Counted from the first letter of the stretch, positions 54,597 through 64,000 are shown. The stretch is 64,000 nt of DNA from Moraxella caprae DSM 19149 (GCF_000426885.1 NZ_AUGF01000012.1:1-64000); one strand, 5' to 3'. A program made the numbers and translations. Notes: generated by a model from the letters alone, not told the origin.

Positions 54597-56210
54597 TCAC
54601 ACTTTTATCGCCGTAGAAGTGATTTTTTCTTCCACCACCACCGCATCAGGGTCGCCTGCCACGCTTTCACGTTTGACAAACATAAAGAATGCCCCTGTGG
54701 TTAGTGCTGTCAGCCCAATGCCAATCCATACCGACAGCGTATAATCAAGCCCAAAGCCGATTTTGTTGTACGCTAAAAACGTATAACATGCCGCACTCAT
54801 AAAGATGGCAGGCAATGTGCAAACCCAGTGGAGCTTACGATAACGATACAGATAGCCTGCCCCTGTCCACAGCATGACCACCGCCACAGTTTGGTTTGCC
54901 CAGCTAAAATACCGCCATAGGATTTCAAAGTCCACTTTTGAGATGATAAAGCCAATAACAAATAGCGGAATGGCAATCCACAAACGCTTGACGAGCGTGC
55001 GTTGCTCCATGGTTATAAACTCAGCAATGATAAGCCGTGCCGCCCGAAACGCTGTATCACCCGAGGTGATGGGCAGGATAACCACGCCAAGCACCGCAAA
55101 GATACCGCCAATGGTGCCAAGATAGGCAATCGAGCTGTCATAGACCACCTTAGAGGGTGAACCGTCAGCAATGGCACCTTGTAGGCTAGCCAAGTCAGGA
55201 TAGAACGACATGCCGACCGCACACCAAATCAGGGCAATAACGCCTTCGGTAATCATCGCTCCATAAAAGATAAAGCGACCTTCGGACTCATTCTCAGCAC
55301 AGCGAGCCATGAGCGGGGTCTGCGTGGCGTGAAAGCCCGACAACGCGCCACAGGTAATGGTCAAAAACAAGAGAGGCCAAATAGGCAAATCGCCTTTGGG
55401 TTGTAAGTTCATAAAGAAGCTCTCAACCGTCAAACCACCCATGCTATTAAAGAAATAATCACCCTGTCCGCCAAATTCATTTTTAAGCAGACCATAAGTC
55501 ATGCCAAGCGACATGAATAGTAATAATCCGCCAAAAAATGGATAAACCCGACCGATGATTTTGTCAATGGGCAGTAATGTGGCGATGATGTAATAAATAA
55601 AAATCAGGGCTGTCCACAACACCACGATGGTGTCTTTATCCATACCAAACACGGTATTTTTGACGCTCTCGGTGGCAACAGTAACGCTCTCGGCATTATT
55701 GATATTAATCACCCCTGTGGCGTTACTGCCAAAAGTATCCATGGTGATGGAGCTAAGTAGGGCGGCAGGACTTGCGACAAAGACCACGCCAACAAGCACA
55801 AGCAGGACAACAGCAAGCAAGTTAATAAAATGCTTAACAGGTTGCCCCAGATATTTGCCCGTCAGATACGGCATGCTTGCCCCGCCATTTCGCACTGAGA
55901 GCATGCCACACATGTAGTCGTGTACCGCCCCTGCAAAGATACAACCAAACACAATCCATAGCATTGCCACAGGACCATACAACGCTCCCAAGATGGGGCC
56001 AAAAATTGGGCCTGTGCCTGCGATGTTAAGCAGTTGAATGAGCCAAATGCGTTTTTTGGACATGGGGATGTAGTCCACGCCGTCTGTCATAGTGTAGGCA
56101 GGGGTGTTTTTGTTGGGATTGATGACAAAGATTTTTTCAATCATCTTGCCATACACAAAATAGCCTGCCACCAACACAGCGACACAAAAGAAAAACCACA
56201 ACATAAACAA
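54597..56210 (-). CDS. CstA-family carbon-starvation permease
   Basis: 537 aa polytopic protein with the CstA family N-terminus (KTPAYTMTDGVDYIPMSKKR equivalent PAYTMTDGVDYIPMSKK) and signatures LNIAGTGPIFGPILGALYGP, AGAVHDYMCGMLSVRNGGAS and GALSGFHATQTPLMARC. E. coli CstA and BtsT are about 700 aa; this shorter form lacks some C-terminal segments. CstA/BtsT proteins import peptides or pyruvate. No BtsSR-type regulator is adjacent. Confidence 0.88.
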   Translation of the reverse strand: MFMLWFFFCVAVLVAGYFVYGKMIEKIFVINPNKNTPAYTMTDGVDYIPMSKKRIWLIQLLNIAGTGPIFGPILGALYGPVAMLWIVFGCIFAGAVHDYMCGMLSVRNGGASMPYLTGKYLGQPVKHFINLLAVVLLVLVGVVFVASPAALLSSITMDTFGSNATGVININNAESVTVATESVKNTVFGMDKDTIVVLWTALIFIYYIIATLLPIDKIIGRVYPFFGGLLLFMSLGMTYGLLKNEFGGQGDYFFNSMGGLTVESFFMNLQPKGDLPIWPLLFLTITCGALSGFHATQTPLMARCAENESEGRFIFYGAMITEGVIALIWCAVGMSFYPDLASLQGAIADGSPSKVVYDSSIAYLGTIGGIFAVLGVVILPITSGDTAFRAARLIIAEFITMEQRTLVKRLWIAIPLFVIGFIISKVDFEILWRYFSWANQTVAVVMLWTGAGYLYRYRKLHWVCTLPAIFMSAACYTFLAYNKIGFGLDYTLSVWIGIGLTALTTGAFFMFVKRESVAGDPDAVVVEEKITSTAIKV

Positions 56211-56521
56211 TCTCCTAGATTGCTTTATCAGAATAGTTTATTGCATAATAAATAAAGTTAATAAATAATGGTCTTTTAAAAAACCAACCAAAATTTACCA
56301 TCGCTTACAATACCGCAAACCGATAAAAACGTCAATGCACATTTGTGGGTAGCTGATAACAATTTATGATTAATTTTATAAATAAATGATTTTTGTATTT
56401 TAAAGGGTAAATTGGTAAAAATTAGGGCGTAACGTTTGTTAATTTTTTGGTATAATAATGCATTTTTACGTGTAAATATACATGTCTCTTTATTGTTCAC
56501 TTTGTGTGGTTTGATTTTGTC
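56211..56521. other. AT-rich gap between cstA and the DUF6776 gene
   Basis: 311 bp between divergent genes. It holds TATAAT at 56451-56456 (following TTTTTTGG), a plausible -10 box for the DUF6776 gene, but no clear -35 at the right distance. No repeat family member or ORF that can be supported. Confidence 0.4.
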
Positions 56522-57280
56522 ATGAATTCTTTAAATCGTAAGTTTCGCCAGCAAGGCATTTCTCATCAGCGTGGTTCGGCACAGCAGATTTTGGTGCTGT
56601 TTGTCATTGCTTTGGCGTTGGTAGCGATGGTCATGGCAGTTTTTGGCTATAAAATTGGACACAAGCAAGGACTAAGAAAAGGGGTGAGCCTGCAAACCGT
56701 TCAAGCCCAAGACGGCAGTGAAGACCCATTACAAGGCATGACGGTCAATGAAGCCAAGTTAAAACAACAGCTTGACTCAGCGGTCAAAGAGCGTGACATT
56801 AGCCTGTCAAACCTAGAAACGTTGCGTGAACAAAATGAAGAGCTGACCACAAAAAACCTGCAACTGGCTCAGGTTAATGAGCTGTTTAAGAAAAAACTTG
56901 CCAAAGATGGCGGTATTCCCCTTGAAATATTGGGCAGTGAGATTCTGGCGTTGCCTGATAACACCTATGAGTATCGTTTTGATGTGGCGATGATAGCGTC
57001 ATCAGGCTCGACCATGAACATGGCACCCAAGATGACCCTGCTAAATGCCACCAGCATGGTGCAAATCCCCTTAAAACCTGCCATTTATGAGATTAAAGAC
57101 GTGGAGCGGATTCGTGGGCGGTTTGTCATGCCCAAAGATTTTGTGCCTAAGCAAATCAAGCTAGAAATCAATGCAGGTGGTGAGCGTGTCGAACAGCTCT
57201 ATAACTGGCAAGTGGGCGAAGTCGTTGCCCAAAGGGAAGATAAGGGCGTGAGTGAGCGTCCTGTCGGTGCAGGCGAATAA
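56522..57280 (+). CDS. DUF6776-like single-pass membrane protein
   Basis: 252 aa. A TM segment (ILVFVIALALVAMVMAV-like, residues about 22-40) follows a short basic cytoplasmic end. Then comes a coiled-coil stretch (KLKQQLDSAVKERDISLSNL, then LREQNEELTTKNLQLAQVN) and a C-terminal beta-rich domain (YEYRFDVAMIASSG). This layout fits the DUF6776 family of Moraxellaceae and relatives; function unknown. It precedes clpS by 21 bp and may be co-transcribed. Confidence 0.7.
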   Translation: MNSLNRKFRQQGISHQRGSAQQILVLFVIALALVAMVMAVFGYKIGHKQGLRKGVSLQTVQAQDGSEDPLQGMTVNEAKLKQQLDSAVKERDISLSNLETLREQNEELTTKNLQLAQVNELFKKKLAKDGGIPLEILGSEILALPDNTYEYRFDVAMIASSGSTMNMAPKMTLLNATSMVQIPLKPAIYEIKDVERIRGRFVMPKDFVPKQIKLEINAGGERVEQLYNWQVGEVVAQREDKGVSERPVGAGE

Positions 57281-57301
57281 CAGTAAAAGCAAAGGTGTGA
57301 T

Positions 57302-57616
57302 ATGAGCCAACATGAATCTGATATCGACAGCCAAAACGATGTGATAACTAAGCCAGAACAGGCAGAAGTCCCATTGTTTCATGTGGTCATGCATAATGAT
57401 AACTTTACCACGATGGACTTTGTGGTGTTTGTGCTCGTTGAAGTGTTTGCTCATGGCATGGATAAAGCCGTATCTTTGATGATGGACATTCATCAAACAG
57501 GGCAGGCGATTGTGGCGACCCTACCCAAAGAGATTGGCGAGATGAAAATCGCCATCGTGCAAGAGTATGCCGAAGAAGCCGAGTTTCCGCTGTTGGTTAC
57601 TTTAAAGAGAGCATAA
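57302..57616 (+). CDS. clpS: ATP-dependent Clp protease adaptor ClpS
   Basis: 104 aa. The N-degron pocket lies in FHVVMHNDNFTTMDFVVFVL and MDKAVSLMMDIHQTGQA. ClpS binds N-end-rule substrates and hands them to ClpA. The normally adjacent clpA is at 44458-46785, about 10.5 kb upstream on the same strand. Confidence 0.95.
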   Translation: MSQHESDIDSQNDVITKPEQAEVPLFHVVMHNDNFTTMDFVVFVLVEVFAHGMDKAVSLMMDIHQTGQAIVATLPKEIGEMKIAIVQEYAEEAEFPLLVTLKRA

Positions 57617-57727
57617 CAGAATAAAATATATTCTTGTGTAAAATCAATATCTTATCTTTAAAACAGTATTGCTACAAAAACTGTCATTTTCTATCATTTT
57701 CCAATCATTTTTAGGCTCATTATTTTT

Positions 57728-58393
57728 ATGCCATCCAATCCGTTATCTCATCATTTCCCCCGAATATTTCATTTAGCCAGTTTGCATCCGCCTAGGGATT
57801 TTTATCCCATTGCTGATACACCCATTTGCCTTGAAATCGGGGCAGGCAAGGGCAAGCATGCCTTGTTATTTGCTAGCCAAAACCCTGATAAACACCTGTA
57901 TGCCATAGAACGCACCGCCATAAAGTTTGAAGCGTTTGATAAACAAGCAGGCATGGCAAATCCGCCCAACCTGACCGCCATTCACGCTGACGCCATTGCG
58001 TGGACAGCCTTTGCGGTGTATCCCAAGCAGATCCAAACCTGCTTTATCTTATACCCCAACCCCGAACCCAAAAACAAAAACCAACGTTTTTTGAATATGC
58101 CATTTTTTGAGCTGTTACTGTCCAAGATGGCAGATGGCGGACAGATTATTTTGGCAAGTAACATTGGCGACTATATCGACGAAGCTGAGCGACTGCTTAC
58201 TGAGATGTGGCAACTGCCTTATAGCAAAAGGCAGATAGAGTCGACGTCGGCACGCACGCATTTTGAGATTAAATATTTGGCACGGGGCGAGCGTTGCCAA
58301 GAACTTATCATTACCAAGCCTGGCGGTTATCGCACCCGTTTTGATGAGACATTGCCCTTGCATTTATCACGGTCGTCAAGCGATGAAGCCTAA
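57728..58393 (+). CDS. TrmB-like tRNA (guanine-N7-)-methyltransferase
   Basis: 221 aa Rossmann-fold SAM methyltransferase. ICLEIGAGKGKHALLFAS is the SAM motif, followed by YAIERTAIKFEAFDKQ and YPNPEPKNKNQRF, which resembles the TrmB PDPWPKKRH-type catalytic region. The variant motif means it may be a TrmB relative rather than the m7G46 enzyme itself. Its end overlaps the next gene by 11 bp. Confidence 0.75.
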   Translation: MPSNPLSHHFPRIFHLASLHPPRDFYPIADTPICLEIGAGKGKHALLFASQNPDKHLYAIERTAIKFEAFDKQAGMANPPNLTAIHADAIAWTAFAVYPKQIQTCFILYPNPEPKNKNQRFLNMPFFELLLSKMADGGQIILASNIGDYIDEAERLLTEMWQLPYSKRQIESTSARTHFEIKYLARGERCQELIITKPGGYRTRFDETLPLHLSRSSSDEA

Positions 58394-59582
58394 GATTGCC
58401 ATCATTGGGGCAGGGGCGAGTGGTCTTATGGTCGCAGAGCATTTGTCCGCTTATGATGTGGACATTTGTGTCTATGAGCAAATGCCAAGTGCAGGTCGCA
58501 AAATCCTATGGGCAGGCAAGACAGGGCTAAATGTCAGCCATGCCGAGCCGATGACGGCTTTTGTGGGGCGTTACACCCCGTCCGACTGGCTGACACCTTT
58601 TTTGCAAGTCTGTGATAATGCGTGGGTCGTGGATTGGCTTACTAGGCTGGGCATTGAGACCTATGTCGGGTCAAGTGGGCGGATTTTTCCCGTGCAGATG
58701 AAAGCATCGGCATTTCTAAGGGCGTGGTTACGTCGCTTGATGGCGAGGGGCGTGCAGATTTTTTATCGTCATGAGTGCTTGGGCGTGGATGGTAATGCTG
58801 TGCGATTTGCCCATGATGGGGCGGAGTTTGAGCAGACGTTTGATGCCATTGTGCTGGCGTGTGGTGGTGGTTCGTATCAGCGATTGGGGGCGACAGGCAC
58901 ATGGCAGGCATGGCTGTCTGACGATGAGCTAACTCCGTTGTACGCCAGTAATGTCGGGGTGGTGCGGTCGTGGTCGCCTTACATGGAGAAGTTTTTTGGT
59001 AAACCGTTAAAAAGGGTGGGTCTGTGGACAGAGGGCGAGCCTGCCTCCCAAGGCGACATCATCATCACTCATTATGGCATGGAGAGCGGGCTGATTTATA
59101 AATACAACAAAGCCATGCGTGCGTGTCATGATGGGATAAGGGTGTATTTGGATTTATTGCCTGACAAATCGCCAGATGACATCGCCAAGATATTTGCCAA
59201 AAATAAAAAGCAGTCTTTAAATAACATTTTACGAAAAATCGGCTTGGATGACATCAAAATCGCCCTAATTCGTGAATGTACCCATAGGGCAGACTGGGCA
59301 AATCACGAACGCATGACAAGTTTTGTTAAATGCCTGCCGACGATGTTTGATGGTTTTCGCCCGATGGATGAAGCCATTAGCACAGGTGGCGGTGTCAAGC
59401 GGTCGGCATTAACTGATGAATTGCAACTAAAATCTAATCCTGCTGTCTTTGTCTGTGGTGAGATGTTGGATTTTGATGCCCCAACGGGTGGTTATCTTTT
59501 GACGGCATGTTTTGCCACAGGGCAGGCGGTGGGGCGTGGCGTGGCTCACCTTTTAAAATTGCAACCGATAAAGGCAAGCTAA
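58383..59582 (+). CDS. HI0933-type NAD(P)/FAD-dependent flavoprotein
   Basis: 399 aa. The FAD site IIGAGASGLMVAEHLSAY is at the N-terminus, followed by SAGRKILWAGKTGLNVSHAE and, near the C-terminus, STGGGVKRSALTDEL and GEMLDFDAPTGGYLLTACFA. This is the HI0933/BaiN-like family (the subfamily sometimes listed as TIGR03862). Precise reaction unknown. The ATG at 58383 overlaps the methyltransferase end, implying coupling. Confidence 0.85.
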   Translation: MKPKIAIIGAGASGLMVAEHLSAYDVDICVYEQMPSAGRKILWAGKTGLNVSHAEPMTAFVGRYTPSDWLTPFLQVCDNAWVVDWLTRLGIETYVGSSGRIFPVQMKASAFLRAWLRRLMARGVQIFYRHECLGVDGNAVRFAHDGAEFEQTFDAIVLACGGGSYQRLGATGTWQAWLSDDELTPLYASNVGVVRSWSPYMEKFFGKPLKRVGLWTEGEPASQGDIIITHYGMESGLIYKYNKAMRACHDGIRVYLDLLPDKSPDDIAKIFAKNKKQSLNNILRKIGLDDIKIALIRECTHRADWANHERMTSFVKCLPTMFDGFRPMDEAISTGGGVKRSALTDELQLKSNPAVFVCGEMLDFDAPTGGYLLTACFATGQAVGRGVAHLLKLQPIKAS

Positions 59583-59608
59583 AAAGCCAAAAGCACACCC
59601 TAGATAGG

Positions 59609-60262
59609 CTAAGCCCGTCTAAATTTACCGTATTCCAAAAAATGTACCACTTGGTTGGCAACAGCAGAGCTGGTTAGCATGCCTGTATGAGTGACAGGTA
59701 AAATCAGGCTGTCGGTGGCAGATGGTAGTTCGGTCTCATGGACAAATACCGTGCCGTCATGGGCATGTCGGGTGCGGTAGTGGCGATTGTGATAATTTAA
59801 AAACAGCAGACCCAAGCCTTGGGACTTATCCCCTGCAATCACACCAAATTCCACGTCATTAGGTACACTCGGGCAAGTGCCGTCCAACGCTCCGATATAG
59901 GACTGTCCGACTAAGGGTGACAGCGTGCGTTTGACATAAGTGGCACAAACACTGCCTTGATGGGGCGTGCCAAGGGAGATACAGCGATGAACTTGCCATG
60001 CGGGATAGTCGTGTAAAAACTGCCGAATCACCAATCCGCTCAGACTGTGAGCCACGAGATTGATGGGTTTGTCGGGACTATGATGAGTGAGCAGGTAGTC
60101 ATTTAGGCGTTTGGCGTGTGCCGAGACGTCTTGGCGTAGACTCTGATAGGTGGGTATATGCACGACAAAACCCGCTCGCCGAATGTATCTAGCAAGCGGA
60201 TAAACAATCAAACTGGTTTGGTGCAAACCATGCAAGACGAGCGTGGTAGGTTTATTTGCCAC
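59609..60262 (-). CDS. Small alpha/beta hydrolase
   Basis: 217 aa cytoplasmic hydrolase. [11 protein letters not shown] at the N-terminus and the nucleophile elbow [12 protein letters not shown], with a Ser at about 78, then LGTPHQGS and a late [10 protein letters not shown] with the probable catalytic His. The PGAP1/lipase-like SLGTPHQGS suggests esterase activity. GTG start at 60262 overlaps the infA end by 11 bp. Confidence 0.82.
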   Translation of the reverse strand: MANKPTTLVLHGLHQTSLIVYPLARYIRRAGFVVHIPTYQSLRQDVSAHAKRLNDYLLTHHSPDKPINLVAHSLSGLVIRQFLHDYPAWQVHRCISLGTPHQGSVCATYVKRTLSPLVGQSYIGALDGTCPSVPNDVEFGVIAGDKSQGLGLLFLNYHNRHYRTRHAHDGTVFVHETELPSATDSLILPVTHTGMLTSSAVANQVVHFLEYGKFRRA

Positions 60263-60473
60263 GATAAGTAATGCGACCTTTGGATAAATCGTAAGGGGTC
60301 ATCTCAACCTTGACTTTATCGCCTGTCAGAATGCGGATATAGTGTTTACGCATCTTGCCTGAGATGTGAGCGATGATTTCGTGTCCGTTGTCAAGGCGGA
60401 CTTTAAATAGGGTGTTTGGTAGCGTGTCAATGACTTCGCCTTCAAACTCGATGATGTCGTCTTTTTTTGCCAT
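60252..60473 (-). CDS. infA: Translation initiation factor IF-1
   Basis: 73 aa S1-like OB fold, normal length: [40 protein letters not shown] and [20 protein letters not shown] then KGRITYR. Binds the ribosomal A site. Stop overlaps the hydrolase start. Confidence 0.97.
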   Translation of the reverse strand: MAKKDDIIEFEGEVIDTLPNTLFKVRLDNGHEIIAHISGKMRKHYIRILTGDKVKVEMTPYDLSKGRITYRGK

Positions 60474-60535
60474 AAGTCAGATAAGTTAAAAATGAAAGCA
60501 GTATTATAGTGGAAATTACATAAAATAGCAATGGA

Positions 60536-61336
60536 TTACTCTAATAAACCAAGCCATAGTGGGGTCAAAGGCTGTTTTGGCAGTAGTTGTTGAAATTTAT
60601 CAGGGTAATAAGCGTTGATAAAATACAGCCCGTCCGCATCTGACGTGGGTGGTAGTAGTGAGCGGTCTTTGGCATCGATGAGTGCAGGCAAAGCGTCAAT
60701 GTGGAGCCTGCCTGTGCCAATGGCAAACAGCATGCCCATGATATTACGCACCATGTGGTGCAAAAAGCCGTCTGCTTGAATGTCTAACACAAGATACGCC
60801 CCATGTTTAAATAGGCGGATGTGATGAATGTCTCGGACGGGCTTGTTAGATTGGCACATGGATGAGCGAAAACTGCTAAAATCATGCGTGCCAAGCAGAA
60901 GTTGGCTTGCCTGCACCATAATATCGACATCAAGGGGTTCATAAAAATGAGTGACTTGATGGCGTAAGATGGCAGGGCGATAAGGTTGGTTTAGGGTGAT
61001 GTAACGATAACGGCGAGCGATGGCACCAAAGCGTGCGTGAAAGTCATCAGGCATGGGTGTAACCCACGTTAAGGCGATGTCGTCGGGCAGTAGGGTGTTC
61101 ACGCCACGAAGCCACTGGTGGGGCGTGCGATGAGCGGTGGTGGCAAAATGAGCTACCATATTACCTGCATGCACCCCTGCATCAGTGCGACCTGCGGCGA
61201 TGACTTCCACAGGTTCGTTGGCGACTTTGGAGATGGCGTATTCAAGGCGGGCTTGAATACTGTCCACTTCTTGCTGACGTTGCCAGCCTTTATAATGCGT
61301 GCCAATGAACTCAATGCCAATGGCGTGGATTGTCAT
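60536..61336 (-). CDS. truA: tRNA pseudouridine synthase A
   Basis: 266 aa enzyme that modifies positions 38-40 of tRNA anticodon stems. AAGRTDAGVHAGNMVAHF has the catalytic Asp. N-terminus IGIEFIGTHYKGWQRQ; RRYRYITLN and DGFLHHMVRNIMG also fit. ATG at 61336 is preferred; upstream TTG at 61348 and ATG at 61342 are alternatives. The asparaginase gene ends 13 bp upstream. Confidence 0.95.
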   Translation of the reverse strand: MTIHAIGIEFIGTHYKGWQRQQEVDSIQARLEYAISKVANEPVEVIAAGRTDAGVHAGNMVAHFATTAHRTPHQWLRGVNTLLPDDIALTWVTPMPDDFHARFGAIARRYRYITLNQPYRPAILRHQVTHFYEPLDVDIMVQASQLLLGTHDFSSFRSSMCQSNKPVRDIHHIRLFKHGAYLVLDIQADGFLHHMVRNIMGMLFAIGTGRLHIDALPALIDAKDRSLLPPTSDADGLYFINAYYPDKFQQLLPKQPLTPLWLGLLE

Positions 61337-61348
61337 GCTCATCACCAA

Positions 61349-62320
61349 TCACCAGTTATCAGAACATAAAGCGTTATTTATCGCCAGCCATAAAAGTCGC
61401 CCGTAGATGGCAGGAATGCTCAATTTCCCCCCTGACCACACATGATGAGCATATTGCCAAGACCCTGCGGCATAAGTGGTGCTCACCCCATGAAAAGGAC
61501 ACATGGTGGTGCATACCACAGGGATGTTTTGCTCATGTAGTCGGTCAAGCTCGGCGATAATGGCATCACTTTTGGGTAAGTTGCCTGCCCCATAGGCGAT
61601 AAGGATGACAGCGGTGGTGTTGTCATTGATGTTGGCTAGCTCTTGGGCGATGTGGTTTGTGTCATTAGGCAGTAAAAAAATGCTTTTGATGTTGGCGGTA
61701 TTGGCGTGATGTTTGATGATGTCAAAAGACTCGGGATGGATTGTGGGTAATGTCAGGCTTGGATGACTAACGTGTGTGCCATAAAAGGCATTGGGATTGA
61801 GACTGTCTATTTTTTGAGTGTTGTCCGCCCAAAAGGTTTGGTGGCAAAACTGCACAAACACACCTTGACGGGTTTGGCCGACATTGATGGCATCTGATAG
61901 ATTATGCCAAGCATCGCTGGTATCATCTATGTGATAAGTAGGATTATCTGCCACAAGTAGTGGATTCATGCTTCCTGTAATTACCAAGGATAAGTCGCGG
62001 TTGGTAAAGGCGTGAAATAAAAAACTTGCCAAAAAACTTAGGGTGTCCGTACCTGTAATCAGTACAAATCGTCTGGCACCTTGCTGATGGGCGGTACTGA
62101 TGAGTTCATAAAAATGGGCGAAGTCAGTCGGGGTTAAGGTGCTACTGTCTTTGATGCAGTCATTATCCAAAATGACTTGCCTGCTGCCTAATCGGCTGTT
62201 TAATAAATCTTGTAAAACAGGTAAAAACTCATGGGCGGGTAAGGGCGATAAAGGCGTGCCATGACTGCCAAAAGTACCGCCAGCATAAATGAGATGGATG
62301 TCGTCTGATTGATAGAGCAT
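61349..62320 (-). CDS. L-asparaginase (type I-like)
   Basis: 323 aa amidohydrolase converting asparagine to aspartate and ammonia. The N-terminal nucleophile site is LIYAGGTFGSHGTPLSPL, and the second signature is VLITGTDTLSFLASFL. VITGSMNPLL and YGAGNLP fit. No signal peptide, suggesting the cytoplasmic form. It lies between fimV and truA on the same strand, where in Pseudomonas-type maps fimV and truA are adjacent. Confidence 0.85.
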   Translation of the reverse strand: MLYQSDDIHLIYAGGTFGSHGTPLSPLPAHEFLPVLQDLLNSRLGSRQVILDNDCIKDSSTLTPTDFAHFYELISTAHQQGARRFVLITGTDTLSFLASFLFHAFTNRDLSLVITGSMNPLLVADNPTYHIDDTSDAWHNLSDAINVGQTRQGVFVQFCHQTFWADNTQKIDSLNPNAFYGTHVSHPSLTLPTIHPESFDIIKHHANTANIKSIFLLPNDTNHIAQELANINDNTTAVILIAYGAGNLPKSDAIIAELDRLHEQNIPVVCTTMCPFHGVSTTYAAGSWQYAHHVWSGGKLSIPAIYGRLLWLAINNALCSDNW

Positions 62321-62423
62321 GATAAGCTAAGTGTAAAATGATTGGGCGAATCATAACATGGTTTTTACAAAAAAGCAAAAAGGCACATCGTAAGACATGC
62401 CTTATATGTTGGTAGCTACGACA

Positions 62424-64000
62424 TTATACTAATTGGGTTAATAACTCACGTGCGTTTTGTTGCTGAGTGGCATTACCTGTTTGTATTACTTCATCAAGCA
62501 GACGTTTGGCACTGTCGTACTCGCCAAGGTCAAGATATTGTTTGGCAAGATTTAAAGTGATGCCGGTATTGTCCAGTTCATCAACAAAACCAAGCTCTGA
62601 TGGAATGCCTGCTGTTTGCGTTGGTACGGCTGTGACGGGTGTAACAGAAGTAACTGGCTCAGAAACAGAAGCAGGAGTTGGCTCTGGCGTGATTGTGGCA
62701 GGTGTTTCGGTAAAATCAAAACCGTCAATATCAAGACTGTCATTTGGTATGTCAGTGACAGGCGTGGTGTCAAACGCCAAATCGGTAGTGTCAAATGCCA
62801 AGCCATCATCTTGTACAGATTCGCTCACTGCTGGCGTGGACTCTACCCCCAAATCCAAATCGCCAAACCCTAAATCATCATCGGCACTGCTAGTGGGGGT
62901 AACAGTTGGTGTAACCACAGGTGCTGATGTAGTCTCATTAAACCCTAAGTCAAAATCAGCAAATTCATCACTGGGGTCAATGGTTGGTATCGGAGCTGGC
63001 TTAGTAGCAGGTTCAGCAGTAAGCTTGGTATCAAAATCACCAAAATCCAAATTGGCAGTTGGCGTGGTATCTACCACAGGAGCAGATGGGGTTTCGGTGC
63101 TAAATGTCAAATCAAAGTCGCCAAACTCACTTAGTTCGGTTTCTGGCTTGATTTCTGCTTGTGGTGTACTAACAGGCTTTTGTGTGGCGATTGATACATC
63201 AGTATCAAAGTCAAAACCATCAAGAGCTAAGTCATCACTTGGTGCTGTATCAGGTGTAGCAGGAGTTGGGATGGGTTCGGGAGTGGCTTCAAAATTAAAG
63301 TCTAGGTCACCGCCCAAATCATTGCCCAGACCTCCTAAGGTATCTTCGATGGCAAGTTCATTAACTTTATTTGATGAAATCGTACCAAAATCTAAATCTA
63401 AGTTGGGTTGTTCGCTGACAGCAGGGGTAGGCTCTGGCGTTTCAAATTCAAAATCAAAACCATCTAGTGCATCATTGGCTTGATTGTCTACCGCTGTTGG
63501 AGCGGGGGCAGGGTCAAGACCAAATTGCACATCTAAATCACTCTCTAAGCTGCCATCTAGGCTCATCAAATCATCTGATGTGGTGTCAAAGTCAAGCGTA
63601 GGCTCATTGCTAAGTGCAGGTGCTACCACCTCTTTTGCTGGTTCGTCAAAGGAGAAATCATCAAAATCTAATGTCGGCTCAGCAGTAGGCTGTGGTGGCT
63701 GAACAGGAGTGTCAAAGTCTAAATCAAAGTCACTACCACTCAGCGTAGGCTCAGCGGTAGGTGCTGGTGCATCTAAGGTTTCTAAGTCAAAATCAAGTGA
63801 GGTGTCAGTGTTGGTGGTAACACTTGGTGTGGGCTTGGATGCTGGTGTTTCAAAGTCAAAATCTAAGCCATTATCAAAGGCATCAGATGTCTGATTTTGC
63901 GTAGCAACTGCCACAGCAGCAACAGGAGCGACCACGGCGGCTGTTTGAGCAGGAGTGGGCTGTGGTGTGGGTGCTTGTCCTGCGCCACTGTTTATCTCAT
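62424..64000 (-). CDS. fimV: FimV-family polar protein, partial (N-terminus off the window)
   Basis: The frame is open to the window end, with at least 525 residues here. The body is a long low-complexity acidic region built of DFDLDFDTP, DFDFETPE and LDGFDFDTD-like units joined by Pro/Thr/Val linkers. The C-terminus is the FimV tail domain (SELGFVDELDNTGITLNLAK, YLDLGEYDSAKRLLDEVIQTG). FimV proteins carry a LysM domain and TM helix in the missing part and control type IV pilus assembly and polarity. Followed by asparaginase and truA. Confidence 0.88.
   Translation of the reverse strand, partial: EINSGAGQAPTPQPTPAQTAAVVAPVAAVAVATQNQTSDAFDNGLDFDFETPASKPTPSVTTNTDTSLDFDLETLDAPAPTAEPTLSGSDFDLDFDTPVQPPQPTAEPTLDFDDFSFDEPAKEVVAPALSNEPTLDFDTTSDDLMSLDGSLESDLDVQFGLDPAPAPTAVDNQANDALDGFDFEFETPEPTPAVSEQPNLDLDFGTISSNKVNELAIEDTLGGLGNDLGGDLDFNFEATPEPIPTPATPDTAPSDDLALDGFDFDTDVSIATQKPVSTPQAEIKPETELSEFGDFDLTFSTETPSAPVVDTTPTANLDFGDFDTKLTAEPATKPAPIPTIDPSDEFADFDLGFNETTSAPVVTPTVTPTSSADDDLGFGDLDLGVESTPAVSESVQDDGLAFDTTDLAFDTTPVTDIPNDSLDIDGFDFTETPATITPEPTPASVSEPVTSVTPVTAVPTQTAGIPSELGFVDELDNTGITLNLAKQYLDLGEYDSAKRLLDEVIQTGNATQQQNARELLTQLV

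Noticed and set aside
62467-63483. 338-aa plus-strand ORF opposite fimV
   Set aside because: It is the shadow of the low-complexity acidic repeats of fimV; its Ser/Lys/Val-rich translation has no family features.

Overview
The window looks like a chromosomal segment of a Moraxella-type gammaproteobacterium (Moraxellaceae). This is inferred from gene families and gene order, not from a database match. Supporting signs are a GyrA that carries Thr at codon 80 and Asp at codon 84 of the quinolone region, a FimV-type polar protein next to truA, an oxygen-dependent MesD/MesX methionine synthase pair, a thiXYZ-type pyrimidine importer, moderate-to-low GC content, and many short palindromic dispersed repeats.

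Layout. 1-2.9 kb is accessory DNA: an IS607-family element with a frameshifted tnpB, a SUKH-type immunity gene remnant cut at both ends, and a yefM-yoeB toxin-antitoxin pair whose toxin is frameshifted. 2.9-10 kb holds ppiB, lpxH, a large lipase-like lipoprotein, a secreted TPR/Sel1-like protein and an ABC exporter. 10-14.8 kb is a split thiamine-precursor uptake locus (thiZ, a membrane protein, thiY with a TPP riboswitch, an orphan Hint-domain gene, thiX), followed by radA. 16.9-22.9 kb has sodB with a Fur-like box, a cytochrome c', hemF, a DegS-like protease, argD and yacG. 23.5-31 kb has a DUF3360 transporter, panF-yhdT, rpsT and gyrA. 31.5-34.2 kb is the mesX-mesD-flavin reductase methionine cluster. 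34.6-42.2 kb is a molybdenum cofactor island (PPIase, moeA, moaA, MOSC, moaB, mobA-like, moaC, moaD, moaE). 42.3-47.7 kb has rnz, dusB, clpA and folD. 48-64 kb has a CysB-like regulator, an orphan HicB, ampG, prmC-moeB, an ABC1 kinase, a CstA-type permease, clpS, a TrmB-like methyltransferase, a HI0933-type flavoprotein, infA, truA, an asparaginase and the 3' part of fimV.

Genes work together in several places. The Moco genes make the cofactor, and moeB, 10 kb away, activates MoaD. MesD, MesX and the flavin reductase form a folate-independent, oxygen-dependent methionine synthase module. ThiX, ThiY and ThiZ import a thiamine pyrimidine precursor under TPP control. ClpS (57.3 kb) is the adaptor for ClpA (44.5 kb).

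The most distinctive feature is the non-coding fraction. A family of roughly 175-225 bp palindromic, MITE-like elements is present in at least eight copies. One copy is nested inside another with a 6 bp target duplication. Elements of this family and of a second family supply stop codons or C-terminal tails to neighbouring genes. Three accessory genes (tnpB, yoeB and the Hint gene) each carry one apparent extra base in an A/T homopolymer. No tRNA, rRNA or CRISPR array was recognised.
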